A stretch of DNA of 64,000 nt from Pseudomonas sp. 102515 (GCF_031085165.1 NZ_JAVHTY010000002.1:620001-684000), one strand, 5' to 3'; counted from the stretch's first letter, positions 26,721 to 35,567 are shown. A program made the numbers and translations. The notes: generated by a model not told the origin, from the sequence alone.

Positions 26721-27956
26721 ATGCCACAGACACTGAGATTGCAAGACTATCCCTTGGCTTCCCATACGCTGCCCAAGGGTGGTGACGGCTACCGGATACC
26801 CCGGCGGCTACACCCCATCCTGTCGCTGGACGACTTCGAGGTGGCTGCACGCCGCCTCCTGCCCAAGCCGCTCTTCGCCTATGTCAGCGGTGGCGCGGAA
26901 CAGGGGAAGTCGCTGCGTGACAACCACGCCGGCTTCGACCGTTATGCCTGGGTCCCGCGTGCCTTCACCGATACCTCGACGCGCAGTCTCGACACCAGCC
27001 TGTTGGGGCAACGCTACAGCGCGCCTTTCGGCATCGCGCCGATGGGCATCAGCGGACTCACCGCCTTCGAAGGCGATCTCATCCAGACCCGGGCAGCCCG
27101 GGAGGCCAATATTCCGGCGATCATGAGCGGCTCATCACTGCTGCCCATGGAGACCGTGGTGCAGGCCAATCCGGATGCCTGGTTCCAGGCCTATGTGCCG
27201 GGCGAGGATGCCAAGATCCTCGCCCTCCTCGACCGCGTCCAACGCGCCGGCTTCAAGACGCTGGTGGTCACCGCCGACGTACCGGTATCGGCCAATCGAG
27301 AGAATCTGATCCGGGCGCGTTTTTCCACCCCGCTCAAGCCGGATATGCACCTGGCCTGGCAAGGCCTCACCCATCTGCATTGGTTGCTGGGCACCGCGCT
27401 GAAAACGCTGCTGCGCCACGGCATGCCGCACTTCGAGAACTCGGGCGTCGGCCGCGGCGCGCCTATCCTGTCGGCGAACGTCATGCGCGATTTTGGCGCC
27501 CGCGATCACCTGAGCTGGCGGCACCTGGAGCTGATCCGCCGCCACTGGCCGGGTACCCTGGTGGTCAAGGGCATCCTCGCGCCGGAAGATGCCGTGACGG
27601 CCAAGGAATACGGGGCGGAGGGCGTCATCGTCTCCAACCATGGTGGGCGCCAGCTGGATGGCAGCATCGCGCCCCTCGCCATCCTGCCGCAGGTGGTGAA
27701 GGTGGTGGGGCCGGACTATCCAGTAATGATCGACAGCGGCTTTCGCCGCGGCAGCGACATCCTCATGGCGCTCGCCCTGGGCGCGACCTTCGTCTTCATC
27801 GGCCGACCGATGAACTATGCCGGAGCCGTGGGCGGGCAGCCCGGCATCAAGCATGCGATCGGCATCCTGGCGACGGAGGTGGCGCGCAACATGGCGCTGC
27901 TGGGTATTCAGAGTCCCAGCGAGGTCCGTCGCGACAGCCTCAGGATCGTGCGCTAA
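26721..27956 (+). CDS. FMN-dependent alpha-hydroxyacid dehydrogenase
   Basis: A 411-residue TIM-barrel flavoenzyme of the lactate/mandelate/glycolate oxidase family. The active-site strand VSNHGGRQLDG carries the catalytic histidine and substrate-binding arginine; APMGISGL and KGILAPEDA are FMN contacts; MIDSGFRRGSDILMALALGA binds the FMN phosphate. It would oxidise an (S)-2-hydroxyacid to a 2-keto acid, passing electrons to oxygen or quinone. I start at 26721 with AGGA upstream; an in-frame ATG at 26691 is the alternative. Beside a LysR regulator and tctCBA, it may process the imported acid. Confidence 0.88.
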   Translation: MPQTLRLQDYPLASHTLPKGGDGYRIPRRLHPILSLDDFEVAARRLLPKPLFAYVSGGAEQGKSLRDNHAGFDRYAWVPRAFTDTSTRSLDTSLLGQRYSAPFGIAPMGISGLTAFEGDLIQTRAAREANIPAIMSGSSLLPMETVVQANPDAWFQAYVPGEDAKILALLDRVQRAGFKTLVVTADVPVSANRENLIRARFSTPLKPDMHLAWQGLTHLHWLLGTALKTLLRHGMPHFENSGVGRGAPILSANVMRDFGARDHLSWRHLELIRRHWPGTLVVKGILAPEDAVTAKEYGAEGVIVSNHGGRQLDGSIAPLAILPQVVKVVGPDYPVMIDSGFRRGSDILMALALGATFVFIGRPMNYAGAVGGQPGIKHAIGILATEVARNMALLGIQSPSEVRRDSLRIVR

Positions 27957-27966
27957 CCACGGCTGG

Positions 27967-29007
27967 TCAGCTAGTTAATGAAAGGCGGTAGGTGTCCATC
28001 GCTGTGCCACTGAACAGGGCTTCACGGTCGGTCTGACGCCAGCCCTGTGTCAGGCGCTTGAAGGCGTTCCACAGCACCCCGTAGGAGAACATGCCCTTGT
28101 CCACGGGGAAGTTGCTTTCGAACAGGCAGCGTTCGGCGCCAAAGGCCTCCACGCAGGTCAGCACATAGGGTCGCCAGCGCTCGGCCAGTTCGGCCGAGGT
28201 GGGCGGGGTGGCGCGCTCGTCGAAGGCGAAGCCGGCGACCTTCATGCCCAGGCCGCCCAGCTTCAGGCGCAGGTTGCGGCAGCTGGCCAGCTCCCGGATG
28301 GCCAGGGACCAGGCCTGGAACACCTCCTGGCGTTGGGGCGCATAGGGTCCGGCGCCGAGCGGGCCGCCGAAATGATCGAGCACGATCGGCTGTTCGGGGA
28401 ATTTACGGGCGAGGGTCAGGACCTCTTCGAGCTGGGTGTGGTACGCCCAGATATCCAGTGAAAGCTCATGGCGGGCGAGACAGGCCACGCCTGCACGAAA
28501 GCGCTCATCCATGAGGACTCCCGCCGGCGGTGGCCGCGGATTGGACACCAGGCGTGGATCCGGATGCCAGGCGGTGGCGTTGCGGATGCCACGCAGGCGC
28601 CCGCCGCTGCGCGCCTGCATCTCTTCCAAGACCGGGACGATCCGCTCGCCCTGGCAGAGATCGGCGCCGGCGACGATGGCGGCGCAGAGCCGGCTCTCGC
28701 CATAGAGACCGCTGGCGCTCTGGGCCGCGATGCCGGCGGCGAATTCCACTTCCCCCACGGCATCGAAGGGCGCGGCCCTGTCCGCGCTGTACATCGACCG
28801 GCACTGCACATAGACCGAAGCCAGGATGCGATGGCCGCCCTTGGTATCGGCCAGGTACTCGGGCAGCAGGTAGCGCTGGCCGGGCCGGTCCCAGAGGTGG
28901 TGATGGGCGTCGATGATCGGCAGCTCGGGTTCCAGGATCGGTTCCTGCACCTGGGCCAACCAGTCTTCGCGAACCGGGGCATGGGGCGAGGCTGGGGCGT
29001 CAGCCAT
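27967..29007 (-). CDS. COG3618 TIM-barrel amidohydrolase/lactonase
   Basis: A 346-residue metal-dependent hydrolase of the amidohydrolase-2 family. Metal ligands include the IIDAHHHLWD motif near residue 32-41, the histidine of IVLDHFGG near 219 and the aspartate-like position in CLFESNFPVDKG near 305. Relatives include 2-pyrone-4,6-dicarboxylate lactonase and sugar-acid lactonases. It is cytoplasmic, with no signal peptide. Forty-two bases after the ABC permease stop and in the same direction, it is probably the last gene of that operon, so its substrate is probably what the importer brings in. Confidence 0.85.
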   Translation of the reverse strand: MADAPASPHAPVREDWLAQVQEPILEPELPIIDAHHHLWDRPGQRYLLPEYLADTKGGHRILASVYVQCRSMYSADRAAPFDAVGEVEFAAGIAAQSASGLYGESRLCAAIVAGADLCQGERIVPVLEEMQARSGGRLRGIRNATAWHPDPRLVSNPRPPPAGVLMDERFRAGVACLARHELSLDIWAYHTQLEEVLTLARKFPEQPIVLDHFGGPLGAGPYAPQRQEVFQAWSLAIRELASCRNLRLKLGGLGMKVAGFAFDERATPPTSAELAERWRPYVLTCVEAFGAERCLFESNFPVDKGMFSYGVLWNAFKRLTQGWRQTDREALFSGTAMDTYRLSLTS

Positions 29008-29049
29008 GACGACGGCTCCGGGAGCTTCCCTTGGGCGTGGAGCGGTGGC

Positions 29050-29928
29050 TCAATTCTGCATGCCCCAGCGGCGGACCGTGAGCACCTCGATGCTGCGGAA
29101 CACCAGGCCTTCCACCACCAGGCCGATGATGATCACCATCAGCAGACCGGCGAAGACATTGGAGGTCTCCAGGGCGTTGCGGTGCTGGAAGACGTACCAG
29201 CCCAGGCCGCCCGAGTTGCCGGAAACGCCGAACACCAGCTCGGCGGCGATCAGGGTGCGCCAGGCGAAGGCCCAGCCGATCTTCAGACCGGCGAGAATCG
29301 AGGGCACCGCCGCCGGGATCAGCACCTTGGCCACCAGGCGGATGCCACGCAGCCCGTAGTTGCGCCCGGCCATGCGCTGGGTCTGGCTGACCGAGAGGAA
29401 GCCCGAGTAAGTGTTGAGCGCCACCGCCCAGAGCACCGAGTGAACGATGACCAGCATCAGGCTCTGTACGCCGAGACCGAACCAGAGCATGGCCAGCGGC
29501 AGGATGGCGATGGCCGGCAGCGGGTTGAACATGGCGGTGAGGGTGGCGAGGATATCGGTGCCGACCCGGCTGGATACCGCCAGGGTGGTCAACAGCATGG
29601 CCAGGGCGATGGCCAGGCCGTAGCTCACCATGAGTACCTTGAGCGAACTGAGCACGGCGAGGGGCAGGGCGCCGTTGACCAGATCGGTCCACAGCGCCAC
29701 GACGGTCTCGCTGAAGGTCGGGAACATCAGGGGGTTGTCCAGATAGCGGGCATAGAGTTCCCAGATGATGGCCAGCGCGATCAGCACCAAGGTGCGGCGC
29801 ACGCCGGCCTGGGCGAATAGGCGCTCGGCCAGCCCGAGGCGCCGGGCGATGTCGCCGACGTGACCGGGGGCGACGGGGGTGTATTCGAGGTCCGGGCGGG
29901 GTTGCAGGGCGACGGCGGGCTTAGTCAT
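29050..29928 (-). CDS. ABC transporter permease (NitT/TauT type)
   Basis: A 292-residue inner-membrane permease with six hydrophobic segments. The EAA-loop region reads LNTYSGFLSVSQTQRMAGRNYGLRGIRL and the end AWRTLIAAELVFG is typical of SsuC/TauC/NrtB proteins. Its start overlaps the ATPase gene by eight bases. Ligands of this class are small anions, sulfonates, or aromatic acids. Confidence 0.88.
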   Translation of the reverse strand: MTKPAVALQPRPDLEYTPVAPGHVGDIARRLGLAERLFAQAGVRRTLVLIALAIIWELYARYLDNPLMFPTFSETVVALWTDLVNGALPLAVLSSLKVLMVSYGLAIALAMLLTTLAVSSRVGTDILATLTAMFNPLPAIAILPLAMLWFGLGVQSLMLVIVHSVLWAVALNTYSGFLSVSQTQRMAGRNYGLRGIRLVAKVLIPAAVPSILAGLKIGWAFAWRTLIAAELVFGVSGNSGGLGWYVFQHRNALETSNVFAGLLMVIIIGLVVEGLVFRSIEVLTVRRWGMQN

Positions 29929-30745
29929 GGGCGGTCTCGCTGGCGTTGGGGCCGAACAGCATCTGGCTGATGCGGTTGTGGAAGGCGGTGAAGCCGGCGG
30001 CGCCCTGCTGGCGGAAGCCGTACTGGCTGGCGTCGAGCTCGGCGCGGACCTGGCCCGGATGGGGGCTGAGCACCAGGATGCGCGAGCCGAGCAGGATGGC
30101 CTCCTCGATGGAGTGGGTGACGAACATCAAGGTGAAGGGCGACTGTTCCCAGAGGCCGAGCAACTCCTCCTGCATGCGTCGCCGGGTCAGGGCGTCGAGG
30201 GCGGCGAAGGGTTCGTCCATCAGCAGGATGGCCGGCTCCATGGCCAGGGCGCGGGCGATGGCCACGCGTTGCTTCATGCCGCCGGAGAGCTGGTGCGGAT
30301 AGGCGTCGACGAATTTCTCCAGGCCCACCTTGACCGCGGCGGCCCGGGCCCGGTCGCGCAACTCGGCGGCGGGGAAGCGCCGGGTTTCCTGGAGCGGGAA
30401 GAGGATGTTGCCCAGCACGGTTTTCCAGGGCATCAGTTGATCGAATTCCTGGAACACCATCATGCGATCCGGACCGGGTTCGCGCACGTCCTGGCCATGG
30501 AGGCGGATGTGGCCCGCCGCCGGTTCGAGGAAGCCGGCCACGCTCTTGAGCAGGCTGGATTTGCCGCAGCCCGAGGGGCCGAGCAGGATGAAGCGATCGT
30601 ATTCGCGGACCGCGAAGGACACCTGGTGGGTAGCGGTGATCAGCTGTTCGCGGGTCTTGTATTGCAGGGTGACCTCATCCACCTGCAACAGGCAGGCGGC
30701 GCTGGCGGGTGTGGCGGCTGGTGCAGCTTGCTGGGCGGTATTCAT
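29921..30745 (-). CDS. ABC transporter ATP-binding protein (NitT/TauT type)
   Basis: A 274-residue ATPase with Walker A GPSGCGKSSLL near 58, signature LSGGMKQRVAIARAL near 150, Walker B ILLMDEPFAALD and switch histidine in MFVTHSIEEA. It begins one base after the stop of the binding-protein gene and drives uptake with the adjacent permease. Confidence 0.92.
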   Translation of the reverse strand: MNTAQQAAPAATPASAACLLQVDEVTLQYKTREQLITATHQVSFAVREYDRFILLGPSGCGKSSLLKSVAGFLEPAAGHIRLHGQDVREPGPDRMMVFQEFDQLMPWKTVLGNILFPLQETRRFPAAELRDRARAAAVKVGLEKFVDAYPHQLSGGMKQRVAIARALAMEPAILLMDEPFAALDALTRRRMQEELLGLWEQSPFTLMFVTHSIEEAILLGSRILVLSPHPGQVRAELDASQYGFRQQGAAGFTAFHNRISQMLFGPNASETAHD

Positions 30746-30746
30746 T

Positions 30747-31790
30747 TCAATTGCCCTCGCCGCTGGCCACGGGTTCGAAGAACAGCTGCTGCCAGCGCTG
30801 GGGCGCTTCCTTCAGAGCGCCGCTGCTGACCATGAAGTTGGCCAGCGCCATGACGCCGATGGGCTGCACCGACCACTCGCTACTGACGCCGCGCAGCATG
30901 TCCTCCACTTGGTCGAGGCTTAGGCTGGAAGGCTCGGACTGCAGGAAAAGTTCGGCGGCCTTGCGCGGCTCGGCCTTGATGAAGTCCTGGGCCTGGCCGA
31001 TGGCGGCGACCACTGCGGCGCTTAGTTTTGGGTTGCGCTTGACGAACTTGCCGGTGGTGGTCAACACCCCGCTGGTCATGCGCAGGTCGAGCTCCTTGGC
31101 GAAGTCGAACAGCTTGGTGACCCTGGCGTCCTTGGCCAGCAGATAGCTGTAGGGGTTAGGGCCGATGTAGCCGGTGATCCCGGCCTTGTTGAGCAGGCTG
31201 GCGGTGGCGTCGGGATGGGGCAGGGCCACCATCAGATTGTCCAGCTGGTGCGCCTGGCCCGGGCCGAAGGTGCGCTCGGCGGCCATCTGCAGCAGCAGGG
31301 CCTGCTGGCCGGTGGGAGAGCTGACGGCGATCTTCTGGTCGGGCTTGAAGTCCTTGAGCGACTTGATCGCGGGATCGTTGACGAACAGGGCATTGTCGCC
31401 GGCCACCAGGGCGCAGAGGGCGCGGATGTCCAGGGACTTCTGGGTCTTCTGCCAGGCCACCAGGGTACCGGGCAGGCCGTAGCCGCCAATGTCGATATTG
31501 CCGCTGATCAAGGCGTCGTTGATGGCGGGCGAGCCACTGATGCGCTTGATCTCGAACTGGGTGTCGGGCTGGCCGGCAGCCTTGGCCTGCTCGCGAAAGA
31601 AGCCCAGCTTGTCGGCCAGGGTCACCGGCAGATAGGCATAGCCGTATTGGATGGCCAGGGTGACCTGGGGCTGTTCGGTTTGGGCCTGAGCGGGGAGGAC
31701 GGTAGCCAAGGTAAGGCTGGCGGCCAGGCCCAGGAAGCGGGCGAGCTGGCGCAGGGCGGGGCGGGACGAGCGGCCGGACGGCTGCGGCAT
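30747..31790 (-). CDS. ABC transporter substrate-binding protein (NitT/TauT type)
   Basis: A 347-residue periplasmic protein with a signal peptide (RQLARFLGLAASLTLATVLPAQAQ). The mature part begins VTLAIQYGYAYLPVTLADKLGFF, as in SsuA/TauA-type proteins that bind sulfonates, thiamine precursors or aromatic acids. First gene of a four-gene operon (binding protein, ATPase, permease, hydrolase). Start chosen at ATG 31790, with AAGGAG upstream and a Crc/Hfq motif overlapping it. Confidence 0.88.
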   Translation of the reverse strand: MPQPSGRSSRPALRQLARFLGLAASLTLATVLPAQAQTEQPQVTLAIQYGYAYLPVTLADKLGFFREQAKAAGQPDTQFEIKRISGSPAINDALISGNIDIGGYGLPGTLVAWQKTQKSLDIRALCALVAGDNALFVNDPAIKSLKDFKPDQKIAVSSPTGQQALLLQMAAERTFGPGQAHQLDNLMVALPHPDATASLLNKAGITGYIGPNPYSYLLAKDARVTKLFDFAKELDLRMTSGVLTTTGKFVKRNPKLSAAVVAAIGQAQDFIKAEPRKAAELFLQSEPSSLSLDQVEDMLRGVSSEWSVQPIGVMALANFMVSSGALKEAPQRWQQLFFEPVASGEGN

Positions 31791-31800
31791 GGCGTTCTCC

Positions 31801-31808
31801 TTGTTATT
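31801..31808 (-). promoter_or_regulatory. Crc/Hfq motif before the ABC operon
   Basis: On the minus strand AATAACAA merges into AAGGAG, ten bases from the start codon of the binding-protein gene. Confidence 0.6.
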
Positions 31809-31810
31809 TT

Positions 31811-31823
31811 GAAATGCCATTTC
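31811..31823. promoter_or_regulatory. Perfect GAAATG-C-CATTTC dyad in the ABC operon promoter
   Basis: A 6-1-6 perfect palindrome. On the minus strand TTGACA lies at 31853-31858, which would place the dyad at the transcription start, a position suited to a repressor. Related sites occur at 22664, 31930 and 35407. Confidence 0.55.
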
Positions 31824-31929
31824 TTTTAAGGAGTATTTAGAAAAGCTGTATCTGTCAAGCAGCCTGGGATATTCAACCCCTGGTATCTGAAAACTTTTGC
31901 TTGCAATTGGCCTTAAGTGTTTTATTTTT

Positions 31930-31942
31930 GCAACGGCATTTC
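31930..31942. promoter_or_regulatory. GAAATGSCATTTC-like site before the SMP-30 gene
   Basis: GCAACGGCATTTC matches the dyad in 11 of 13 positions with one intact arm. Two such sites, 107 bp apart, thus serve the two divergent genes of this intergenic region. Confidence 0.4.
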
Positions 31943-32004
31943 GTTAAAAATAAAATTGCGAGGTCCCTTTCTGCGGGGCTTCAGCCTCTCTCAGGTGCCT
32001 GGTC

Positions 32005-32925
32005 ATGAGCTTTTTCGCTGCGCCGCCAACGATCCAAACGTCCATCTTCACCCGCCTGCCCGAGCGCTATCGCCAGCCGAAGCGTACCGCCTGGGCCGAT
32101 GCCAATCGCCAGGGCCGGGCCATCGATTCCTTTCTGGAAGGGCCCTCCTTCGATCGCCAGGGCAATCTCTATGTCACCGACATCCCCAATGGGCGCATCT
32201 TTCGCATCGACCCCAGGGGCGAGTGGGAACTGGTCTGCGAATACGACGGCTGGCCCAACGGCCTGAAGATCCACCGCGATGGGCGCATCTTCATCGCCGA
32301 CTACAAGCGCGGCATCCTGCAACTCGACCCGCTGCGCGGCGAGGTGGAGACGGTGCTGGGCAGCGCCGGTTCGGAGGGCTTCAAGGGCGTCAACGACCTG
32401 GTGTTCTCGCCGGCCGGTGATCTCTATTTCACCGACCAGGGGCAGACCGGTCTGCAGGACGCTAGCGGCCGGGTCTATCGCCTGGGCGCCGATGGCCAGC
32501 TCAGCTGCCTGCTGGCGACGGTGCCCAGCCCCAACGGCATCGTCTTCGATCCGCGCCTCAATCACCTGCTGGTGGCGGTGACCCGGGCCCAGCAGGTCTG
32601 GCGCATTCCCCTGGGCAACGGCCCGCTGATCGGCAAGGTCGGCGTCTTCGCCCAGCTGCATGGCGGCCTGGGCGGCCCCGATGGCCTGGCGCTGGACGAG
32701 GAGAGCAATCTCTACATCGCTCACACCGGCTTCGGCTCGGTGTGGCAGCTCTCGCCGGTGGCCGAACCCCTGGCGCGCCTGCGCTCCTGCGCCGGCATCA
32801 GCAACACCAACCTGGCCTTTGGCGGCCCCGAAGGACGCAGCCTGTTCATCACCGAATCCGAAACCGGCAGCATCCTGCGGGTTGAGACCGCAATACGGGG
32901 GCTACCGCTGTTCTCCCATCTCTAG
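32005..32925 (+). CDS. SMP-30/gluconolactonase family lactonase
   Basis: A 306-residue beta-propeller hydrolase. FLEGPSFDRQGNLYVTDIPNGRIFRID carries the metal-binding glutamate typical of the family, GVNDLVFSPAGDLYFTD the asparagine, and GGPDGLALDEESNLYIAH the last metal aspartate. Members open sugar-acid or other lactones using a divalent metal. No signal peptide. It is divergent from the ABC operon and 53 bases upstream of an MFS carrier, so lactone hydrolysis and uptake are probably linked. Confidence 0.88.
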   Translation: MSFFAAPPTIQTSIFTRLPERYRQPKRTAWADANRQGRAIDSFLEGPSFDRQGNLYVTDIPNGRIFRIDPRGEWELVCEYDGWPNGLKIHRDGRIFIADYKRGILQLDPLRGEVETVLGSAGSEGFKGVNDLVFSPAGDLYFTDQGQTGLQDASGRVYRLGADGQLSCLLATVPSPNGIVFDPRLNHLLVAVTRAQQVWRIPLGNGPLIGKVGVFAQLHGGLGGPDGLALDEESNLYIAHTGFGSVWQLSPVAEPLARLRSCAGISNTNLAFGGPEGRSLFITESETGSILRVETAIRGLPLFSHL

Positions 32926-32955
32926 GCCGCGCTCAGGCGGTCCTGTCAGCACCAC

Positions 32956-32963
32956 AACAACTA
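32956..32963 (+). promoter_or_regulatory. Near-match Crc/Hfq motif before the first MFS gene
   Basis: AACAACTA (seven of eight positions) in ACAACAACTACAACAGAGG, 15 bases before the start. The A-rich leader resembles the others, but the consensus is not exact. Confidence 0.4.
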
Positions 32964-32978
32964 CAACAGAGGTTACCC

Positions 32979-34322
32979 ATGAACCAGACCCAGACGGGTA
33001 TGCAGCCGCCTTTGACCGATGCCGAGGGTGAGCAACTACTCGGGCGTGCCCTGTGGCGCATCCTGCCGTTCATCTTCGCCTGCTATGTAATCAGCTATCT
33101 GGATCGCACCAACGTCGGTTTCGCCGCCATCAGCATGAACAAGGACCTGGGCCTGACGGCAACGATGTTCGGGTGGGCGGCCGGCTTGTTCTTCTTTGGC
33201 TACTTCATCTTCGAGATTCCCAGTAACCTGCTGATGCAGCGCTTTGGCGCGCGGATCTGGATCGCCCGGATCATGATCAGCTGGGGCCTGATCTCCATGG
33301 CCACCGCCTTCGCCACCGGCCCGGTCAGCTTCAGCATCCTGCGCTTCCTGCTGGGAGTGGCCGAGGCCGGTTTCACCCCGGGGGTCTATCTCTATTTCAC
33401 CTACTGGTTCCCTGGGAAGTGGCGCGCCAAGGCGACCGCGGCCTTCCTGCTCGGCATCCCGACCGCCAACATCATCGGCTCTCCGCTGTCGGGCTTCCTG
33501 TTGGACATCCACGACTTCATGGGCCTGAAGAACTGGCAATTCTTGCTGGTGGTGGAAGCGCTGCCGGCGGTGCTGCTGGGCATCCTCTGCCTCTTCGTAC
33601 TGGTGGATTCGCCGGCCAAGGCACGCTGGCTCTCGACCCGCGAGCGTACCTGGCTGACCGAGCGACTGGCCCGCGAGCAGCGCGAGATCGGCGCGGCCCA
33701 TGGCTCCACCCTGCGTGATGCCTTGACCAATCCCAAGGTGTTCATGCTGGCCGCCATCAACTTCTGCGGCATCGTCGGCTCCGTGGGGATCGGCATCTGG
33801 ATGCCGCAGATCATCAAGAGCCTGGGCATGCAGAACACTACCGTGGGGCTGGTGGCTACCATCCCCTATATTCTCGGCGCCGTTGCCATGACGCTCTGGG
33901 CGCGGCAGGCCAATCTGAGTACGCACCGGCTGCCCTATGTGGCAGGCGCCCTGGGGCTTGCCGCGGTGGGTCTGATAGGCGCCGCGCTCTCGGCCGATCC
34001 GCTGCTGCGCATGTCCTGCCTGAGCGTGACGGTGGCCAGCATCCTGTCCTTCCAGGCGACCTTCTGGGCCATTCCCTCCAGCTTCCTGACCGGTCGGGCG
34101 GCAGCGGGTGGCTTGGCGTTGATCGTCTCCATCGGCAACCTCGGCGGCTTCGTCGGGCCCTTCGCCATCGGCCTGGTCAAGGATGCGACCCAGAGTTACT
34201 CCGGACCCTTCTATGTGGTGGCTTCGGTACTGGCGCTGGGCGTCGTCATGATGCTCTGGCTGGGCGATCCGAGTCGTCGGGCGCCGCTCAAGGCCGGTGG
34301 CGAGGCGCCGCTGCGCACCTGA
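32979..34322 (+). CDS. MFS transporter, anion:cation symporter type
   Basis: A 447-residue carrier with twelve predicted helices. YLDRTNVGFAAISMNKDLGLTATMFGWAAGLFF and the following GARIWIARIMISWGLISM are the first-domain signatures of the ACS family (tartrate, phthalate, hydroxyphenylacetate carriers). It probably imports an organic anion with protons. It follows the SMP-30 gene in the same direction and is closed by a terminator. Confidence 0.88.
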   Translation: MNQTQTGMQPPLTDAEGEQLLGRALWRILPFIFACYVISYLDRTNVGFAAISMNKDLGLTATMFGWAAGLFFFGYFIFEIPSNLLMQRFGARIWIARIMISWGLISMATAFATGPVSFSILRFLLGVAEAGFTPGVYLYFTYWFPGKWRAKATAAFLLGIPTANIIGSPLSGFLLDIHDFMGLKNWQFLLVVEALPAVLLGILCLFVLVDSPAKARWLSTRERTWLTERLAREQREIGAAHGSTLRDALTNPKVFMLAAINFCGIVGSVGIGIWMPQIIKSLGMQNTTVGLVATIPYILGAVAMTLWARQANLSTHRLPYVAGALGLAAVGLIGAALSADPLLRMSCLSVTVASILSFQATFWAIPSSFLTGRAAAGGLALIVSIGNLGGFVGPFAIGLVKDATQSYSGPFYVVASVLALGVVMMLWLGDPSRRAPLKAGGEAPLRT

Positions 34323-34338
34323 GTCTGTTTGAGTTACG

Positions 34339-34368
34339 AAGAAGGCGGTCAGGAGCCGCCTTCTTCTT
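34339..34368 (+). terminator. Terminator after the first MFS gene
   Basis: AAGAAGGCGG (34339-34348) pairs with CCGCCTTCTT (34356-34365), ten base pairs, 17 bases after the stop. The stretch from here to 34601 shows no gene or other site. Confidence 0.75.
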
Positions 34369-34601
34369 GTGCGGGCCTGGCACCGGTCCCGGGTGGCGTT
34401 GCCGGCGGCAGGCGCAACGAGGGCGATGGGCGTTCGCTGTAGTCCTTACTCACGAAGGATATGGGCTGCTGTCGCTCGCTGAAGACGACTAGCGCGACCG
34501 CCCGAACGCTTTGGTCCAGCCAGGCTATCCAGGCACTCGCTGATAGGTAAGGGAATCGGGCGTCGCGATCGCACCGCGTGGCATTACTGGGTCCTGAATG
34601 C

Positions 34602-34630
34602 AAAACGCCCGCTGCGGGCAGCGGGCGTTT
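34602..34630 (-). terminator. Terminator after the RraA-like gene
   Basis: AAACGCCCGCTGC and GCAGCGGGCGTTT form a 13-bp arm pair; in the minus direction it ends in TTTT. It lies about 50 bases after the stop of the RraA-like gene. Confidence 0.8.
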
Positions 34631-34676
34631 CGGGGGCTAGCGGTCCAGCCCGTGCTCGGGCTGGACTGGAGGAAGA

Positions 34677-35351
34677 CTAGGGCAGGGCGCAGCCCTTCTT
34701 CTTGAGCGATTCCAGGACCCAGCTGCGATCGTTGGTGCCTTCGGCGATCTGGCACATCTGCTTCTCTTCGGCGGCATGCTTGGCGCTGGCGCGGTCGTAG
34801 ACCTCGGCGACCTGGTCGTAGGGTACGCAGAGCAGGCCATCGTCATCGCCGATGACCAAGTCGCCCGGCTCGATGACCATGCCGTCGATGGCGATGGGCA
34901 CGTTGATCTCGCCCGGGCCGTCCTTGTAGGGGCCGCGATGGGAGATGCCGGCAGCGAACAGGGGGAAGTCGCCCGAACCGATGTTGGCGGCATCACGGAT
35001 GGCGCCGTTGATGACGATGCCGGCCACGCCGCGCTTGATGGCATAGGCCACCATCATCTCGCCGATCAGGGCATTGGTCAGGTCACCACCAGCATCCACC
35101 ACGATGACGTCGCCCGGCTCGGCGATGTCCAGGGCGTAGTGCAGCATGAGGTTGTCACCCGGGCGCGCCTTCACGGTCAGCGCCGGACCGGCCAGCACGC
35201 CCTGGCGATGCATGGGGCGCAGGCGCGAGCCGCCAGCGGTCATCCGGTTCATGGAGTCGCTGACGTTGGCGACCGGGACTTCACGGTAGCGCGCGACCCA
35301 GTCCGCTGCGACCTTGCGTTGGGCATTGAGAACTCTGAATCCGATGGTCAT
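34677..35351 (-). CDS. RraA-like aldolase/decarboxylase family protein
   Basis: A 224-residue protein of the RraA/HMG-aldolase fold. The family's catalytic Arg-Asp pair is seen in GIVINGAIRDAA near 117-118, and GDVIVVDAGGD and GDLVIGDDDGLLCVP are the nucleotide-free metal/substrate loops. Catalytic members split 4-hydroxy-4-methyl-2-oxoglutarate or 4-carboxy-4-hydroxy-2-oxoadipate to pyruvate or oxaloacetate; others regulate RNase E. The catabolic neighbourhood favours an aldolase. I start at ATG 35351 (AGAGA upstream). It is divergent from the hydroxyacid dehydrogenase. Confidence 0.82.
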   Translation of the reverse strand: MTIGFRVLNAQRKVAADWVARYREVPVANVSDSMNRMTAGGSRLRPMHRQGVLAGPALTVKARPGDNLMLHYALDIAEPGDVIVVDAGGDLTNALIGEMMVAYAIKRGVAGIVINGAIRDAANIGSGDFPLFAAGISHRGPYKDGPGEINVPIAIDGMVIEPGDLVIGDDDGLLCVPYDQVAEVYDRASAKHAAEEKQMCQIAEGTNDRSWVLESLKKKGCALP

Positions 35352-35406
35352 GGGCATTTCTCTTGTGGGCTTTGTTGGATGCCGCTGAAGCGGGTAATGA
35401 ATTTTT

Positions 35407-35419
35407 AGAATGGCATTTC
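35407..35419. promoter_or_regulatory. GAAATGSCATTTC-like site between the RraA-like and dehydrogenase genes
   Basis: AGAATGGCATTTC matches 11 of 13 positions of the dyad at 31811. It is embedded in a 216-bp AT-rich divergent promoter region, 56 bases before the RraA-like start. Confidence 0.45.
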
Positions 35420-35451
35420 TTTTTTTTAGATTCAACGGGTTGATTGGCGAT

Positions 35452-35464
35452 ATTGGATTCCATT
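35452..35464. promoter_or_regulatory. VanR-like dyad with one extra central base
   Basis: ATTGGA-T-TCCATT has the arms of the ATTGGATCCAAT operator with one mismatch and one inserted base. It may be chance or a site for a related GntR regulator. Confidence 0.25.
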
Positions 35465-35547
35465 CTACGCTGCTTATTGCAACGCTATTCTATTGTGCTA
35501 AGGTCAAAGCCTGCCTTTTTGGCTGTCCGCTCGGCGGACCTCGTCAT

Positions 35548-35555
35548 AACAACAA
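35548..35555 (+). promoter_or_regulatory. Crc/Hfq motif before the D-2-hydroxyacid dehydrogenase
   Basis: AACAACAA runs into GGGAT and ends 12 bases before the start codon. Confidence 0.65.
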
Positions 35556-35567
35556 GGGATTACCCAC

